Assembly: GCF_933775445.1 (NCBI RefSeq)
Contig: NC_065874.1
Location: 8,513,001 to 8,577,000 of the forward strand
DNA: 64,000 nt
Reading direction: 5' to 3'
From: Argentina anserina
Taxonomy: Eukaryota; Streptophyta; Magnoliopsida; Rosales; Rosaceae
Shown: positions 40,701 to 53,669 of the stretch, piece by piece
Layout: each line of letters begins with the position of its first letter
How positions within the stretch are numbered: position 1 is the stretch's first letter
The notes under the pieces: model-generated
Seen by the model: the letters and a program-made list of their open reading frames with translations, nothing else
The model's database searches: none
What the model was told of the DNA's origin: nothing
Position numbers and translations under genes: made by a program

Positions 40701-42102
40701 TGAATTTTTATATTTTGCACTATTCTAGTATTATACATGTGATTAGTTAATGCAAATCCTACAGTTTCATATTTAGTAATTACCGAAATCTTTCTTTTGT
40801 ATCTAGGATTCTAGGATCATCAAAATAAGCATAAAAAAAACACATATATATACCTCTATATATGACGTATATATATCCACACAATCCCGGTTTCTCACTC
40901 TCAAACACATATCAATAGTTTCTTGCATGATATGTTGCTTGATATTGTCCTGTTTCTGGTTTATGTGATAAGTGATGGAAATCGTTCTTACAGTTTATTT
41001 ATTCTGTTATTTCTTATGTGCTATGGAGCAGAGATCAGGGTGAAGTATTAGCTGAAGCTCTAAAAATAATGCTGTGTGAAGATAGACAACATGACATGCA
41101 GAAGGCTGCTGCATTTGTAAAGCGTTTAGCATCATTCTCATTGTGTTTTGGGTCTGCAGAGTCCATGGCAGGTAAGTATGCATTATGGTTTTGGACTTTT
41201 GGCAATAAGCTAATACCTTGTTAAGGATTCTTATGCCTCTTCCCTTTCAATTCATTTTGCAGCGTTGGTTACCTTGAAGCATCTTCTTCTGAAAAATGTT
41301 AAGTGCCGAAACCTTTTAGAGAATGACGCTGGAGGTGGCTCGGTTTCCGGTTTAATTGCGGTAAAGCTCTCTTGCTACTCTTGTTCACACATAATATGTT
41401 GGGTTAATACAGATAAATATGCTCCGTCTTCTATTATAGATATATAGTGGATTTGAGCCCATCGGTCTACTGTATCCGAATATCTATAAAGTTATTCATG
41501 TCCTCCATTGCTTATGTCATTTCTGTTTAGTGCATATGTCATGATTTTAAGAATGGGATTGTAATTCTCTTTATTTTCCTCTTAATGCACAGAAATATCA
41601 TCCTGAAGCTTCAGACCCCAATCTAAGTGGTGCTCTTGCTTCAGTACTCTGGGAACTTAATCTTCTCTCCAAGCATTATCATCCAGGTGTGTCAAGTATG
41701 GTTTCAAGTATATCTAGTATGAACACTGCTCATTCAAACCAAGTATATCTCTCTACCATCACTCCTCAGCAAGCCTTCATGGACTTTTCTTTGGAGAATC
41801 CAAATTCCTTCAAGTTCCAGGGTGACATTAGAAAGTCAAATAACAAGAGGAAAAGAGGAACATACTCTTCTATATCCACCGATATGGAGCCATCCAAATA
41901 TACAGCTTCGATCGATGAAGATGAAGTGAAAAAGAAACTTTCTGCTCATTTTGTGGTTCTACGTGACATCAAGGAGAATCAAAGATTGAGGGCCGAGCTG
42001 CAAAGTACTACATCCTCCATACAGCTATATGAAGAGTACAAGAAGCAGAAGAAAAAGCCTAAAAAGCCACAAACCAAGAGAAGTAAAATTGTGACCAAGT
42101 GA
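34724..42102 (+). CDS. NOC3: Nucleolar complex protein 3 (NOC3), 60S ribosome biogenesis
   Basis: NOC3 acts with NOC2 in the nucleolus in maturation and export of pre-60S particles. Thirteen exons splice in phase to 841 residues, about the family length: 34724-34878, 35390-35556, 35667-35875, 36174-36382, 36653-36755, 37283-37446, 38117-38255, 38777-38953, 39083-39219, 40108-40425, 41032-41171, 41263-41360, 41593-42102. The acidic N-terminus (SEDEIEVSDEDKAF) is followed by a lysine-rich stretch (LTKAERREKLKKLKKEAKK, about 143-162), the NOC3 domain (HKLAELGIALLADPEANIKT through RIRLPTEKELEMKV and TLLNTYKAYLQRL, about 190-290) and a CBF/Mak21-type C-terminal region (LVTLKHLLLKNVKCRNLL, about 641-790). 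The tail is strongly basic. Exon 7 needs a GC donor (GAG|GCATGA). All other introns are GT-AG. The start is the first ATG after the telo-box. Confidence 0.95.
36983..37125. mobile_element. Fold-back MITE in NOC3 intron 5
   Basis: TTTCAAATCAATGGTTGGAT (about 37026) and its inverted copy ATCCAACCATTGATTTGAAA (about 37083) form a hairpin, with outer ends TGGGTAGAT and ATCCCTACCCA. The element is about 145 bp, noncoding, and lies wholly in the intron. Confidence 0.7.
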
Positions 42103-42237
42103 CATTTGCCATGAAGACTGAATATTTATGCAGTAATATGATTTTTCTGCCTTTGACTTGTTATTTATATCATATGCTTTTCTCGTTCAATGATACTGTC
42201 AAATTAATAGAATGGTCGTCTGCAGTTCCATCAGTGT

Positions 42238-42528
42238 TTGGGGAAGTTTGGAGTAGACGATGGAAACCCTAAACTCGTTTGCTCGATCAGTGTGAGGATG
42301 AATAAACACACTGAACAAGTTAAGATCGAGTTAGACCCGAAATACTGTACAAATGTCGCGGAATGTGATGGACCTGTCCTTGCAAGTAATTTAATCCGCG
42401 AGAAAAACCAGAACATTTGTTCAGTTTTGGCCATAAAGAATATATTGAGATTCAACTCTCATCAGCAGAATTTGAATCTTGGTATGGATGTTGGACGCAT
42501 AGGCTTTCACAAACTCGACCACATGTAA
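42238..42528 (+). other. Unrecognised 96-codon reading frame downstream of NOC3
   Basis: It starts at an ATG 136 bp after the NOC3 stop and reads MGKFGVDDGNPKLVCSISVR onward, with mixed composition, no repeats and no membrane segment. I recognise no family. A pyrimidine tract and CTGCAG just before it (42219-42226) could be a 3' splice site, so it may be an alternative last exon, an exon relic, or a chance frame. Confidence 0.2.
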
Positions 42529-42859
42529 ACTGCAAAATGATTCATAATTGTGGCATTATAATCATTTATAATTTATGAGACTTTATACAATCAAAGCACA
42601 TCAGCACATCACATGGTATATGCAAAAATTCATAGAACAAATTCATATCACCTCATTTTTATGAGATTGATTTCACTCATTCACACATACATCCAACTCA
42701 TAAATGAAATATTCGTGCTTCATGGAGGAACTATGATTGTCTGATTGATATAGGTCGATAAGAGAATTTGCATTGTATTACCAATTGCTTGGATATATAA
42801 CCCTACTGGAGATATACCATTTATACTGGAGTGGTTCATTTGAAATATTAACAAACCAC

Positions 42860-44585
42860 TAATAAGTACCCGACAACATTTTAGTTTACAACAAACTCAC
42901 TTTTTAATTTGATAAAACAAATTAGGACCAAAAATTATAAATAAGGATCACATAATGGCAAGCTGCCACATGTCATATGATATTTTATTTTTTTGCCCCT
43001 ATTTAGCCCATCAAATTTAAAAGAATTCAAAATTCATTATCACTACCACACATCACATCTACATGTGTGTATGCTAATGTCGACTAAGAATCTACATGTT
43101 ACTGTCGATTATGAAACTAACAGTTACTATCTAATTAAGCAATATGCTATTGTTGAGTATGAAACTAGCTGCTACTGCTGACTTGAAATGTGCTATTGTC
43201 GACTGGAAAAGTACCCGCTACTGTCGAATATGAATCTAACTGCTAATGTCGATTGCAAAACTTATTGCTACTTTGATTTTTAGTGAGCAAAATTCGAAAT
43301 TTCAAAGTTTATTAAAAAATATGCAATATGGTACTTAAATGAAATCTCATGACGTAAGGAGCAACTTTATACATTGGCTCACCTCCAAATTGCCGGCGAT
43401 TTGGCTAGCAAATTTAAAATTGCCAGAAAAAAACTAAAAAAATGAGGAAAGAGAAACTTGTTAAATATGAGAGTGGTAGCTTGGTAATTTGGAGAAAATA
43501 GTGGTAGTTTGGATATTTCAGCATTAATTAATTAATCAGGTTTGAGTCCACTCATTTTTAGTTTTGAGCTTATGTCCTTATTTGTATAAGAAATATGAAA
43601 AATGAGTTTTTAGTTAATTCAAATATTGTCTAGTACTACTAAATAAAATTGGGAGAAACTAAATTTTTTATAATAAACTACTCAAAAGTACCGGACAACA
43701 GTTTGATTTACAAAAAAACTCATTTCCTAATTTGATAGAACAAATTATGACAAAAAATTACAATTTAGGACAATATGATGGCAAGTTGCCACATGTCATG
43801 AAATATTTGATTTTTTTCCCTCTTTAGCTCATCACATCTAACATAATTCAAAAGTCGTTGTCTTTAAGTGAATTCAAAATTCATTCTCAATACCACATGT
43901 CATATCTATATGGGTCTCAGTAGTTGTTATTGCCCACTTGAAAAGTGCTACTATTGACTGAGAGTTACATGCTATTATCGACTTGAAAAGTGCTCCTGTC
44001 GACTGTGAGGCTATCTGCTACTGTTGACTGGGAGACTAAGTGCTACTGTCGACTATGAAATTAGTTGCTACTGTCGACTGAGAGGTTATTTACTACTTAC
44101 ATTATGATACTAGTTGCTACTATCAATTTGAAAGCCACCTGCTACTGTTGATTATGAAGCTAGCTAGTTGTTACTGTCGATTATGAATCTAGCTGCTACT
44201 GTTGGGAATGAGAAACTAGCTATTATTACGGTTTTTGGTGAACAAATTTTGAAATTTTGAAAGTTTCTCGAAAAATATGCAATATGGTATTTAAATGAAA
44301 ACTCATAACATAAGGAATAACTTTATATCTTGACTCATTTCTAAATTACCAGTGGTTTGGTTGAAAAATTAAATTTACCGGATAAAACTAAAAAAAAAAC
44401 TTGTTATATATATGAGTGACAGCTTGGTAATTTTCGCGAAAATAATTGTAGTTTAGACATTTAGCATTAATTACTTAATCAATTTTAGGTCTACTCATTT
44501 TTTTGGCATGTGCTTATGTCTTAATGTGTACAAGAAATATATAATATGAGTTTTAGTTAATTCAAATGTTGTTTGGTACTAGTAT
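42860..44585. repeat. Tandem duplication (~780 and ~900 bp) with an internal minisatellite
   Basis: Copy 1 (42860-43640) and copy 2 (43682-44585) share AGTACC(C/G)GACAACA, the following AGTTTACAA..AAACTCA, GATGGCAAG(C/T)TGCCACATGTC and TTAGTTAATTCAAAT.TTGT in the same order. Each contains degenerate ~24-bp units of the form TGCTACTGTCGACTATGAA (43075-43270 and 43915-44215); the second cluster is larger, which explains the size difference. Noncoding. Confidence 0.8.
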
Positions 44586-44710
44586 GTAATTTTTTTTATA
44601 ACTTTTATCTAAATTCAAAGATGGGTTCAATATCATATACATATATAATTCGGCAAAGTATGATTATCGTTTGTGTCAGGCGCAGAGCTATATGCAGTCT
44701 TGGTAGGGCT

Positions 44711-47700
44711 CAGTGGCAGAACCACTTGGAGGCCAGAGGGATGCATGGCCCCTCCAACGAAATTTTTTATGTTCCCTTAATTAGGTGTTAATATCATAAT
44801 TAATGGTACATTTAGACTAAATCCCCCCCCCCCCCGGCGTCAGAATTAATTCATTGTTTCCTTACACAACATTTATGTTTTTTTTTTCTTAAAGAGGAAG
44901 AGAAGAAGACTATTGTAGTCCCCAACTGGGCAGGTACTCCACCTTTAAACCTAGATCTCCACCTCTTCTCTCCGATATGCTTTCCGGCGTTACAACCATT
45001 GAGAATTCTGCTTTTAATTTCCGTTCTCGTATTTTATTTCACTGTGTCTGATTTGATGCTTTTCTTACCTTTTAACACTGGATTTGGTGGTGGATTTATG
45101 CACCTGTAATGATAATTAGCATTTTGAATTGATAGATCTGTGTAGTGATTTGTGTTAGTGAGTGATTGAAACATTGCTCTTTGCTTTTGATTTGATTTTT
45201 TTCTGAAATTACTGTGCGTGTTCATATGAATGAACTTGTTTAATTATATGATTTTTTGTTCATAATACATAAAAGATTTAAAATGACTATCTAGACAGTA
45301 GGTAGAAGGAACTATGTATCCTACGCTGAACTGAATACCTTTGTAAAAGGTAGATGAGTAGAGGAACTAATGCAGAAGTTGGATCCAGAAAACAAGTTTC
45401 TTTCTTTTGCATTTTGAGAAATGTGTGTCATGAAAAGATTCAGCCAAGTGATGAGGATCTTGTATATATACTCATGTTTTAAAATTGTACGCCTTTCAAT
45501 TGAACAGTTTAGTTGTTTTGTGGCAGTTTCTCTTCTTCAGAATCACTCTCTTATGTCTTTTATCATAGAGATATTGGTCATACTTTTTTCCTTTTTGTTA
45601 AGAAAACTTATGCAAGCATTGCAGATTGCCACTATAGCATGGATTGAAGCCGATTCAGTTTGTGGCAGTCACTCTGTTGCAATTCTTTTGGTTCTTGTGT
45701 TGCCTTATCTGTTTCGTTTGTTCCAGGGCCTTCGACAATACAAGGATACTGGAGAGAAAACAACTCTTCTGAATGGTATGATGATATACCCGTTCTTTTT
45801 TAAGTTCCTATCGATTTTTATGTAACTTCAGTTTTTGACCTTCATTTGTTTGAGCATAGTTTCTTCTCCTTATCGATCACCAATAGTTTTGACATGGATA
45901 ATGAAATTAATGATGGTCTTTTACTCTTTTCATTTTTATTCACGGTATTGTATTATATTCTGATAGTTTGGTATTTCTATTATGAATGTATGTTCATCAG
46001 TTCATCAGAATGAGAAAGTTGATGACAATAACAATTGATTCATTTTTCAAAAAAAAAAAAAACAAGCAGAGTCTCCTTTAGAATTGGGAGGTGGTGCTGC
46101 TCCATCAAGTTTATCTGAACCAGAAGTGATCTAGAAGAACATGTAGCACCAGAGTTACATAACTTAAATTTGAATGCTGAACAGCCTGAACTCAATGCTG
46201 ATGAAGTTGATGTCGCTAATATTGAAAGAGATCCTGGTAAATGTCCAAAAATGTGGGACTATCCAATCAACAAGCGCGATGAGATTAGACGTGCTTATTT
46301 GAAATTTGGACTTATCAAATTCACCTGGAATTTTTTCCAAAGTCAGAAAAGAAACAAGCTCGGCGATTTCGAGCATCATGGTACACACAATTTTCTTCAT
46401 GGCTTAAATATTCTCCCTCTAATGATGCATCATATTGTTTACCTTGTTATTTGTTCACAATGAAGCCAAGTCAACACCCTGGTTGGGATGTATTTAGTGT
46501 GAAAGGATTTAAAAATTGGAAGAAGGTGAATGATGGGAAAAAATGTGCATTTTAAATCATATTGGGGAGGATCATTGCTCACCTCATAACATGGCTGGGC
46601 AAGCTTGTGATGATTTGTTAAAGCAATCATGACATATAGACAAAGTGATTAGTGTACAAACACATCAGCAGATTTTAAACAATCGGCTGCGAGTGAAGGC
46701 TTCTATTGATGTAGTTCGTTACCTAGCAATACAAGGATGTGCTTTTTGGGGCCATAATGAAACTTTGGAGTAAAAAAACCTAGTAATTTTCTTGAGCTGA
46801 TTAAAATTTTGGCTACATATAATGAAAAGGTTGCACAAACAGTTTTAGAGAATGCTCCTACACATGCCAAATATACATCCCTCCCCTGCAATTCAAAAGG
46901 AAATTTTACAAGTAATGGCAAGCAAAGCGAGGAGTAAGATTCGTGAAGATATTGGGGATTCAAAGTTCTGCATTATTGTTGATGAAGCTTGTGATGAGTC
47001 TAAAAGAGAACAAATGGTTCTTTTTTTAAGATTTATTAATAGAGAAGGTTTTTTTAGAAGAGCGCTTCTTTGATCTCTCTCATGTCAAAGACACTTCAGC
47101 GGCAACTCTGAAGAATGGAATTTGTGTCATTCTTTCTCGGCATTCACTTGATGCACAAAATATTTGTGGACAAGGGTATGATGGAGCTAGAAATATGCGT
47201 GGAAAGTGGAAACGGCTGCAAGCTTTATTTCTTAATGATTGTCCATATGCGTACTATGTGCATTATTTTGCTCATAGGTTACAATTGGCCCTAGTTGCTG
47301 CATCTCGCGAGGTAATTCATATCCATCAATTTTTCTCTCATTTGAGCTCTATTATCAATGTTGTTGCATCTTCTTGTAAACGCCATGATCAATTACAAGA
47401 TGCTCAAGTAGATGAACTTGCTCATTTGTTATCTATTGATGAACTTGAAAGTGGAAAGGGGGCAAATCAGGTTGGCACATTAAGAAGACCAAGTGATACT
47501 CGATAGAGTTCACATTTTCATTCTCTTTGTAGCTTAGTGCGGCTGTTTGGTCCAACTACTTCAGTGCTTGAGAAAATTGAGAAAGAAAGCTCTACTTATC
47601 AACAGAGAGGAGATGCTAATGCAGCTAGCAAAATGACCACATCATTTGAGTTTGTTTTTGTTATGCATTTGATAAAGGAGATTATGGGTATCACAAATGC

Positions 47701-49020
47701 TCGTTGCCAAGCCTTGCAACAAAAGAATCAAGACATATCAAATGCTATGCATTTGGTTTTTTATACAAAGAAAATGATTCAAAATCTTAGAGAAGATGGT
47801 TGGGTCACTTTTCTTGACCAGGTTGTTTCATTCTCTAATAAATTTGAAGTTGATGTTCTTGACTTGGATGCTCCTTATTTTGAAGGTCAGAGTCGTCGTC
47901 GAAAGAGAGATATTACATTGGAGCACCATTTTCACTTTGATATATTTGTTGCTGCAATAGATGCTCAATTACAGGAACTTGATTGCAGGTTTGGTGAATC
48001 TGCTTTGGAGCTTTTAACTCTTAGTAGTGGTTTGGATCCAAGAAATTCATACAACTCATTCAATATTGATGTCATTTGTTTACTTGTGGAGAAATATTAC
48101 CCATTTGATTTTACAGAACAAGAGAAGATTGACTTGAGATATCAATTGAGCTCTTTTAAGATCGATGTGCACAATCATCCTGTCCTACAATCATTGTCAT
48201 CTATTCCAGAGTTATGTAGAAAGTTGGATGAGACAAAGAGGGCAAGCAAGTATTATCTATTTGATAGATTAATTCGCCTTGTTTTGACTCTTCCAGTATC
48301 TACAACTACTGGTGAAAGGGCATTTTCAACAATGAAAATCATTAAAACAAGGCTGAGGAACAAAATGGAAGATGATTTTTTGGCAGATAACTTGGTTGTT
48401 TACATTGAAAGGGAAATTGTTAAGACATTTACCTCAAATTGCATTCCAGATGAATTTACTTCCATGAAAGAATATAGAGTACTATTTAAATAGACTTTGT
48501 ATTGAATTTGTTGTAATATTTTTTATGTACAGAGTTTAAGCGTCAAGTCCCCTCCGTTGTACTTTGTTTTTTCGTATGAATGAAAATGACTTTGGAATGA
48601 GGCTCATAGCTTGACTAGGTTTCAAACCAAAAATAAAAAATAAAATTGGCCCCCTCGAAATTTTTTCTCAGGTTCTAAACCACCTGAGTTTGAGTCATAA
48701 CTACCGCTTTTTATCTTTTACTTCCTACTTTGTTCCCAGAATCCCTCAAATTGGATGATATGTGTTCCTTATGTGTATTTTGGATCTCTATTTTGTCTTT
48801 TAGAGCATCCACTCTTTTGTCTAATGCATTTTTTGCACAAATATTATGTATTTTTTTCTTTCACATCTCTTTCTTCTTATGTTTTTCATTTCATCATAAT
48901 GTAAATTTAATAGATTTCAGTTATATATTGACAGTGCATGTCCTAAATTTTCTTATTGCTCTGCTCACGAAAAAAAAAAAATCAAACTCACCCTTACCCT
49001 AAATCCTGGTTCCGTCACTG
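44711..49020 (+). mobile_element. Autonomous-type hAT element, now decayed
   Basis: Left terminus CAGTGGCAGAACCA and right terminus CAGTGACGGAACCA (reverse complement) match at 12 of 14 positions, and the element spans 4310 bp around a hAT transposase relic. GTAGGGCT (left) and GTCTGTGC (right) flank it and do not form a recognisable 8-bp duplication, so the insertion is old or its ends are rearranged. Another terminus-like piece, CAGGCGCAGAGCTA, sits at 44677 just outside, hinting at a nested insertion. Positions 44870-46080 hold an AT-rich leader, probably with an intron. Confidence 0.75.
46164..48493 (+). pseudogene. hAT transposase (TTF-type finger, DUF4371, hAT dimerisation domain), inactivated
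   Basis: In order along three frames: a TTF-type zinc-finger region (SWYTQFSSWLKYSP, YCLPCYLF and GFKNWKK, 46360-46520); a DUF4371/RNase H-like part with FCIIVDEACDESKRE (about 46965) and GQGYDGARNMRGKW (about 47170), which hold the first acidic catalytic residues; and a 318-codon open frame (47537-48493) ending in the hAT dimerisation domain (LVLTLPVSTTTGERAFSTMK, TRLRNKMEDDFLADNLVVY). It resembles zinc finger MYM-type protein 1-like transposases. It is interrupted by stops near 46554, 46630 and 46770, frameshifts between 46340 and 47070, and a stop at about 47503 where the family has TRW. It cannot make a full transposase. Confidence 0.88.
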
Positions 49021-49467
49021 GTCTGTGCTATTGAACATAAATATAGCTTATCTAGATCTGTTGGTTTTACAGTAATACTTCTTTTCATTAATCAGCTACG
49101 GTATTAGATCAGGTAATGTAGAACTATGGTAAGAAGGGATTCATGCCTACCATTAATCTCATTGGTGATTGGTATCTACCTCTAAGAATGAATTGTGGAC
49201 GTAAACATTTGAAGCACTCAAGCCTTTTGTTGTTGTGGGGAAGAGAGAGCTAAGTGCCTAAGAGTTACGTTTGCAATTTTCAAATGATCATGAGGTTCTG
49301 GATTATATAATTAATTCCGTTGGATCTAATATTAGGGTTATCAACTTGTTCATCAATCATGTATTTTGTTCATATTTAATGAAATAGGCCAAGTGTATGT
49401 AAGCTTATCGGGCATAAAATAAGACACCACTCAATAAATAGTATACAGTGCATGAGAATGTTAAAAG
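49021..49467. other. Short intergenic gap
   Basis: AT-rich sequence between the hAT element and the TRIM; nothing recognised. Confidence 0.4.
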
Positions 49468-50059
49468 TGTTAAACATTGACAAATGTAGCCCGTGGACTA
49501 ACTGTACCGATACCGTCTCAATTTAGCCAATTCACAAGTGTTGGGTTTTAATCACAAAAGGTCTCGGTACAATTGGGTATTATTCACAAACTTATAAGCT
49601 TTATTTTATTTGTTACTTCTTAGCTGTGGGATCTCTCCTCTCCAACACGCCCCTCACGTACAATATAATTTTTTAGGTCTGCATGTGACAGATTAACATC
49701 CCACACACTGGGACGAAATAAACCAAAGTCCATTAACCAACGACACTTGGTGACCATCCAATCGGAAACCCTCCGATGACATGATAATAAACCAACTTGG
49801 GCCCATGACAAAGTGGCACCAACTCGGACTCACGACAGATTGGAGGCGTGACTGGAGAGGGATCCGCTCTGATAATATGTTAAACAATGACAAGCGTGGC
49901 CCGTTGACTAACTGTACCGATACTGTCACAACTTAGCCATCTCATAAGTGTTGGGTTTTAATCACAAAATGTCTCGGTACAATTGGGTATTATCCACCTA
50001 CTTATAAACTTTATTTTATTTGTCACTTCTTAGATGTGAAATCTATCTTCTCTATACAA
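49468..50059 (-). mobile_element. TRIM (miniature LTR retrotransposon)
   Basis: Two direct LTRs of about 180 bp, 49468-49647 and 49878-50058, share TGTACCGATAC, GTGTTGGGTTTTAATCACAA and TCTCGGTACAATTGGGTATT, and are bounded by TG and CA. The internal part is only 230 bp. Orientation is minus. Beside the 49878 LTR the minus strand reads TATTATCAGAGCGG, which contains TATCAGAGC, the primer site for initiator-Met tRNA; a GAGGGGCG purine tract precedes the other LTR. AAAAG at 49463-49467 and at 50060-50064 is a likely 5-bp target duplication. There is no coding sequence, so it moves only with outside help. Confidence 0.85.
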
Positions 50060-50388
50060 AAAAGAATAATATGGTCGTGGATGATATATAATGCATGTAT
50101 AAATATCTTGAGCACAATACTAACTCCAGCCGACTGGGAGTCTCAACGCATACTCTCAAACCATATCTCTTCAATTCGTTTAGACCATAGCCATAGATTT
50201 ATGAGTGATGCATATTAACTTCGATCAGCCAATGCCAATTTATCAGCTTACAACAACGTATAATTCTGCCACGTCGGAAAGTACCATGAGCTGCTTATCT
50301 ACACAATCCCAACTCCTTTCCAAGAGTTGAAAGGAAAACTATTGGCTAGCTCTTGCAATTATTAGTTGAAGTTCAATCAAATTCAAAA

Positions 50389-52597
50389 ATGGAAACCAGT
50401 GTTGCATGCTATGCCAGAGGAGCTTTCCCGCGTAATGTTTCATCATCTCTGCATTCGACTTCGTTAATGCCTCCATCTTCCATATCTCCTTCTTTCAATG
50501 CTAAGGTACGTACTATATGATTAACACAGTGAGTACAGTGGGAGAATGTGATCTGAATTACTAGATTTTCTTATTGGGTGTGCATGAATTAATCACTGCA
50601 GGTGTTGAGAACAAGCTCCCTATTTGGGGAATCATTACGTCTGGTGCCGAAGTCATCCTTCAGAGCTTTGAAGACAAAGAACAATTCCATTGTACCAAAA
50701 TGCGAAATCGGGGATAACTTGGTAAGATATCATTCACTAAAGCGGAAACCAGTAAAATTAATTGTAGTCTTGCAAGGCTTATATATGTTCTAAGATTTTT
50801 GTGGTAAAAGTTCTCTAATTATGAATGTGTCGTCATTAATTAACTTTTGTAGGAAGAGTTTCTAACAAAGGCAACCCCGGATAAGTCATTGATTACATTG
50901 TTGTTGTCAATGGGAGAAGCAATAAGGACGATTGGATTTAAAGTGAGGACAGCTTCTTGTGGTGGAACTGCATGTGTCAATACCTTCGGAGATGAGCAGC
51001 TTGCTGTTGATATGCTTGCTGATAAGCTTCTATTTGAGGTGATCATTAGTAACTCAGCATCAAGCAGAAGTGACTTCCCCAGAATCCAACTAATTGGTTC
51101 TTGTCATTTTTTATCACAAAAAACTATGAGTACTAAGATATGTCTTAATTTTCAATATCTGATCCAGGCCTTAACTTACTCGCACGTCTGCAAATATGCT
51201 TGTTCAGAAGAAGTTCCTGAGCTCCAAGACATGGGAGGCCCAGTTGAAGGTTCGCACATAACTACTCATGTTCTGAGGAAAATGATGAATATATTCTACA
51301 TTTCATTTGAGCATTCAGTATTTGAATCCATATCTATATATACATTATACACAATATTTAGTGTTGCCTAATCATCTCGTAATCCAATTGATTAATCTGT
51401 ACAGGTGGATTCAGTGTTGCTTTTGATCCGCTTGATGGGTCGAGTATTGTCGACACAAACTTCACAGTGGGAACAATCTTTGGGGTGTGGCCGGGAGATA
51501 AGTTAACTGGGGTTACCGGAGCTGACCAAGTAGCTGCAGCCATGGGGATTTACGGTCCTCGAACAACTTATGTTATTGCTATTAAAGGCTTCCCTGGCAC
51601 CCATGAGTTCCTTCTTCTTGATGAAGGTTTGCTTCATACATACCATACACCAATATTACACCATGCATGTGAATATTACCTCATTTTGTCTGAACTCTTT
51701 AACTCACGTACGGTTGTTCATCAGGAAAGTGGCAACATGTCAAGGAGACAACAGAAATTGGTGAAGGAAAGATGTTCTCTCCTGGAAATTTGAGAGCCAC
51801 ATTTGACAACCCTGACTACAGCAAGGTCATTTCGATTACCATGATCCTGTCATACTTGTCTTACTAACTTCTCCAACATATACATGAGACTTGCTACGAT
51901 ATTTAGTGTGATTCACGTACATATGTTGTGTGATGATGGTCACGTGTGACGGACTCATTTGATAACATATCTATTGTTGCTAGTAAAACGTTACTGATAG
52001 ATTTATATTTCTTACATTGTTATAATCTAACAGCTAATAAACTACTACGTGAAAGAGAAGTACACACTGAGATACACCGGAGGAATGGTTCCCGACGTTA
52101 ACCAGGTAATTGCTCAACTTACTTTGGTTGCCGGCAACAGTTGTTTATCAAACAGTAGCCTATCTTAACAACAACAAAAAATATTGTGTCATCAATGGTT
52201 TAGTGAGCAAATCTGATCAATATTGTACAGGTTGATAGGTAGTCCATGAAAATTACGTGTTCCTTAAATGATCTGCATCACTGCATGTGTAATATTATCT
52301 GGCTTTAAATTGCAGATTATTGTAAAAGAAAAGGGTGTCTTCACAAATGTGATATCCCCAACGACTAAGGCAAAACTGAGACTATTATTTGAGGTAGCTC
52401 CATTAGGATTGTTGATTGAGAATGCCGGAGGTTACAGCAGCGATGGCCACAAGTCTGTACTGGACAAGGTCATCGTCAATCTTGATGACCGGACCCAAGT
52501 TGCTTACGGATCCAAAAATGAGATCATCCGATTCGAAGAAACTCTGTATGGATCATCCAGGCTCAAGGAAGCAGTGCCTGTTGGGGCTATTGCATAA
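50389..52597 (+). CDS. SBPase: Sedoheptulose-1,7-bisphosphatase, chloroplastic
   Basis: The enzyme hydrolyses sedoheptulose-1,7-bisphosphate in the regenerative phase of the Calvin-Benson cycle, in the stroma. Eight exons join in phase to 393 residues, the usual length: 50389-50505, 50602-50721, 50853-51038, 51168-51249, 51405-51626, 51725-51825, 52034-52105, 52316-52597. The first ~75 residues are a serine-rich transit peptide with few acidic residues. CGGTAC (Cys115, Cys120) is the thioredoxin-regulated cysteine pair of SBPase. SEEVPEL and FDPLDGSS (176-182) are the metal and phosphate site of the FBPase superfamily, and [11 protein letters not shown] binds substrate. The match to known SBPases is close throughout the mature part. 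[17 protein letters not shown] differs a little from the commoner RxLMxCMGEALRTI. All introns are GT-AG. A site resembling an I-box (CTTATC, 50295) lies upstream; no clear TATA box. Confidence 0.96.
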
Positions 52598-53669
52598 TTT
52601 ATAGTGCTTAATGTATTGGCTAATGCATTACTTCACTCGGCTTAATTTATTTTTTGTTATTTTTCCTTTTCGCAAACGTAGCTACGTATCTCAATATTCA
52701 TAGTGAAATTAGAGACAAAAGGTTGAATTTGTGGTATTCAGAGGTATATATCAATAATGGTGAAGGATTGTGACCATGATATTTGTTTGGGCCTCTTGCC
52801 TATCCTACCAGCCCAGTAAGCCTAGATATATAACTGGGTTAGAACAATCTCTTCAGCAATCTCGTCATAATGTTATTTTCTTATATGAACATTTGACAAC
52901 TAGCTTAAGGTATTTCGTGATGATTCACGGTATATTCAAGTGGCAAGTGCCAAGACCACTCTTAAATGATCTGCAAACTACAAATTAACATGTTATTTTC
53001 TTATGAAAGTCATTGGCCATTAAGGATCCAATAAAAGGGTATTTATCAATAATATACTATGAAACATAATATATATTATTGTGGATTATGTGATTTATGT
53101 CAGCTTAATTTACTTGCATGTGATGAGCGAGTAGTATTCGGTTTTCTAAAATGTTTTTATTATCATTATCATTATTATTATTATTTAGATGACACTAACC
53201 AATTCTATTAAAGCATATCAGGACCCCCAAAATAGCCGTCAACTCCAAGAAGCTAACCACAAATTGGAAGCAACTTCTAACCATTAACTAAGAAACCATC
53301 ACCCAACCCACAAATATACAACACCAACAATGGAGAAAGCCAAACACGGGCCACTTCAGTCCCACTGAAGCGATGCATACAGAATTTTATCTAAACTCAA
53401 TCAACCAAGCTTAGTCCCACCTAAGCATAGTATCAGAGCTAAAGAGCAAACTGTACAAACAAGTCTAGAACAACCGGTGAGAAGCGACACATCAAGCGAC
53501 AACGACATCTTCGGAAAAAGCCTGACTAAACTCATTGCATCATTAAAACCACCAGATGGCAGGCCCAACAGCCAACCCAAGGTGATAATCCCAACAGGCC
53601 CAAAGACTTGTTGCCGACAAAGTAGAAGCAGACCGGCCCGCCGGTGCTTGTGTGACAGACGGAGGCGCA
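52598..53669. other. 3' region of SBPase and transposon-like stretch
   Basis: After the 3' UTR, 53155-53195 has TTATTATTATTATTT and 53200-53660 is GC-richer with no recognised product. It may be the reversed 3' part of a LINE, as at 26770, but no coding motif supports this. Confidence 0.3.
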
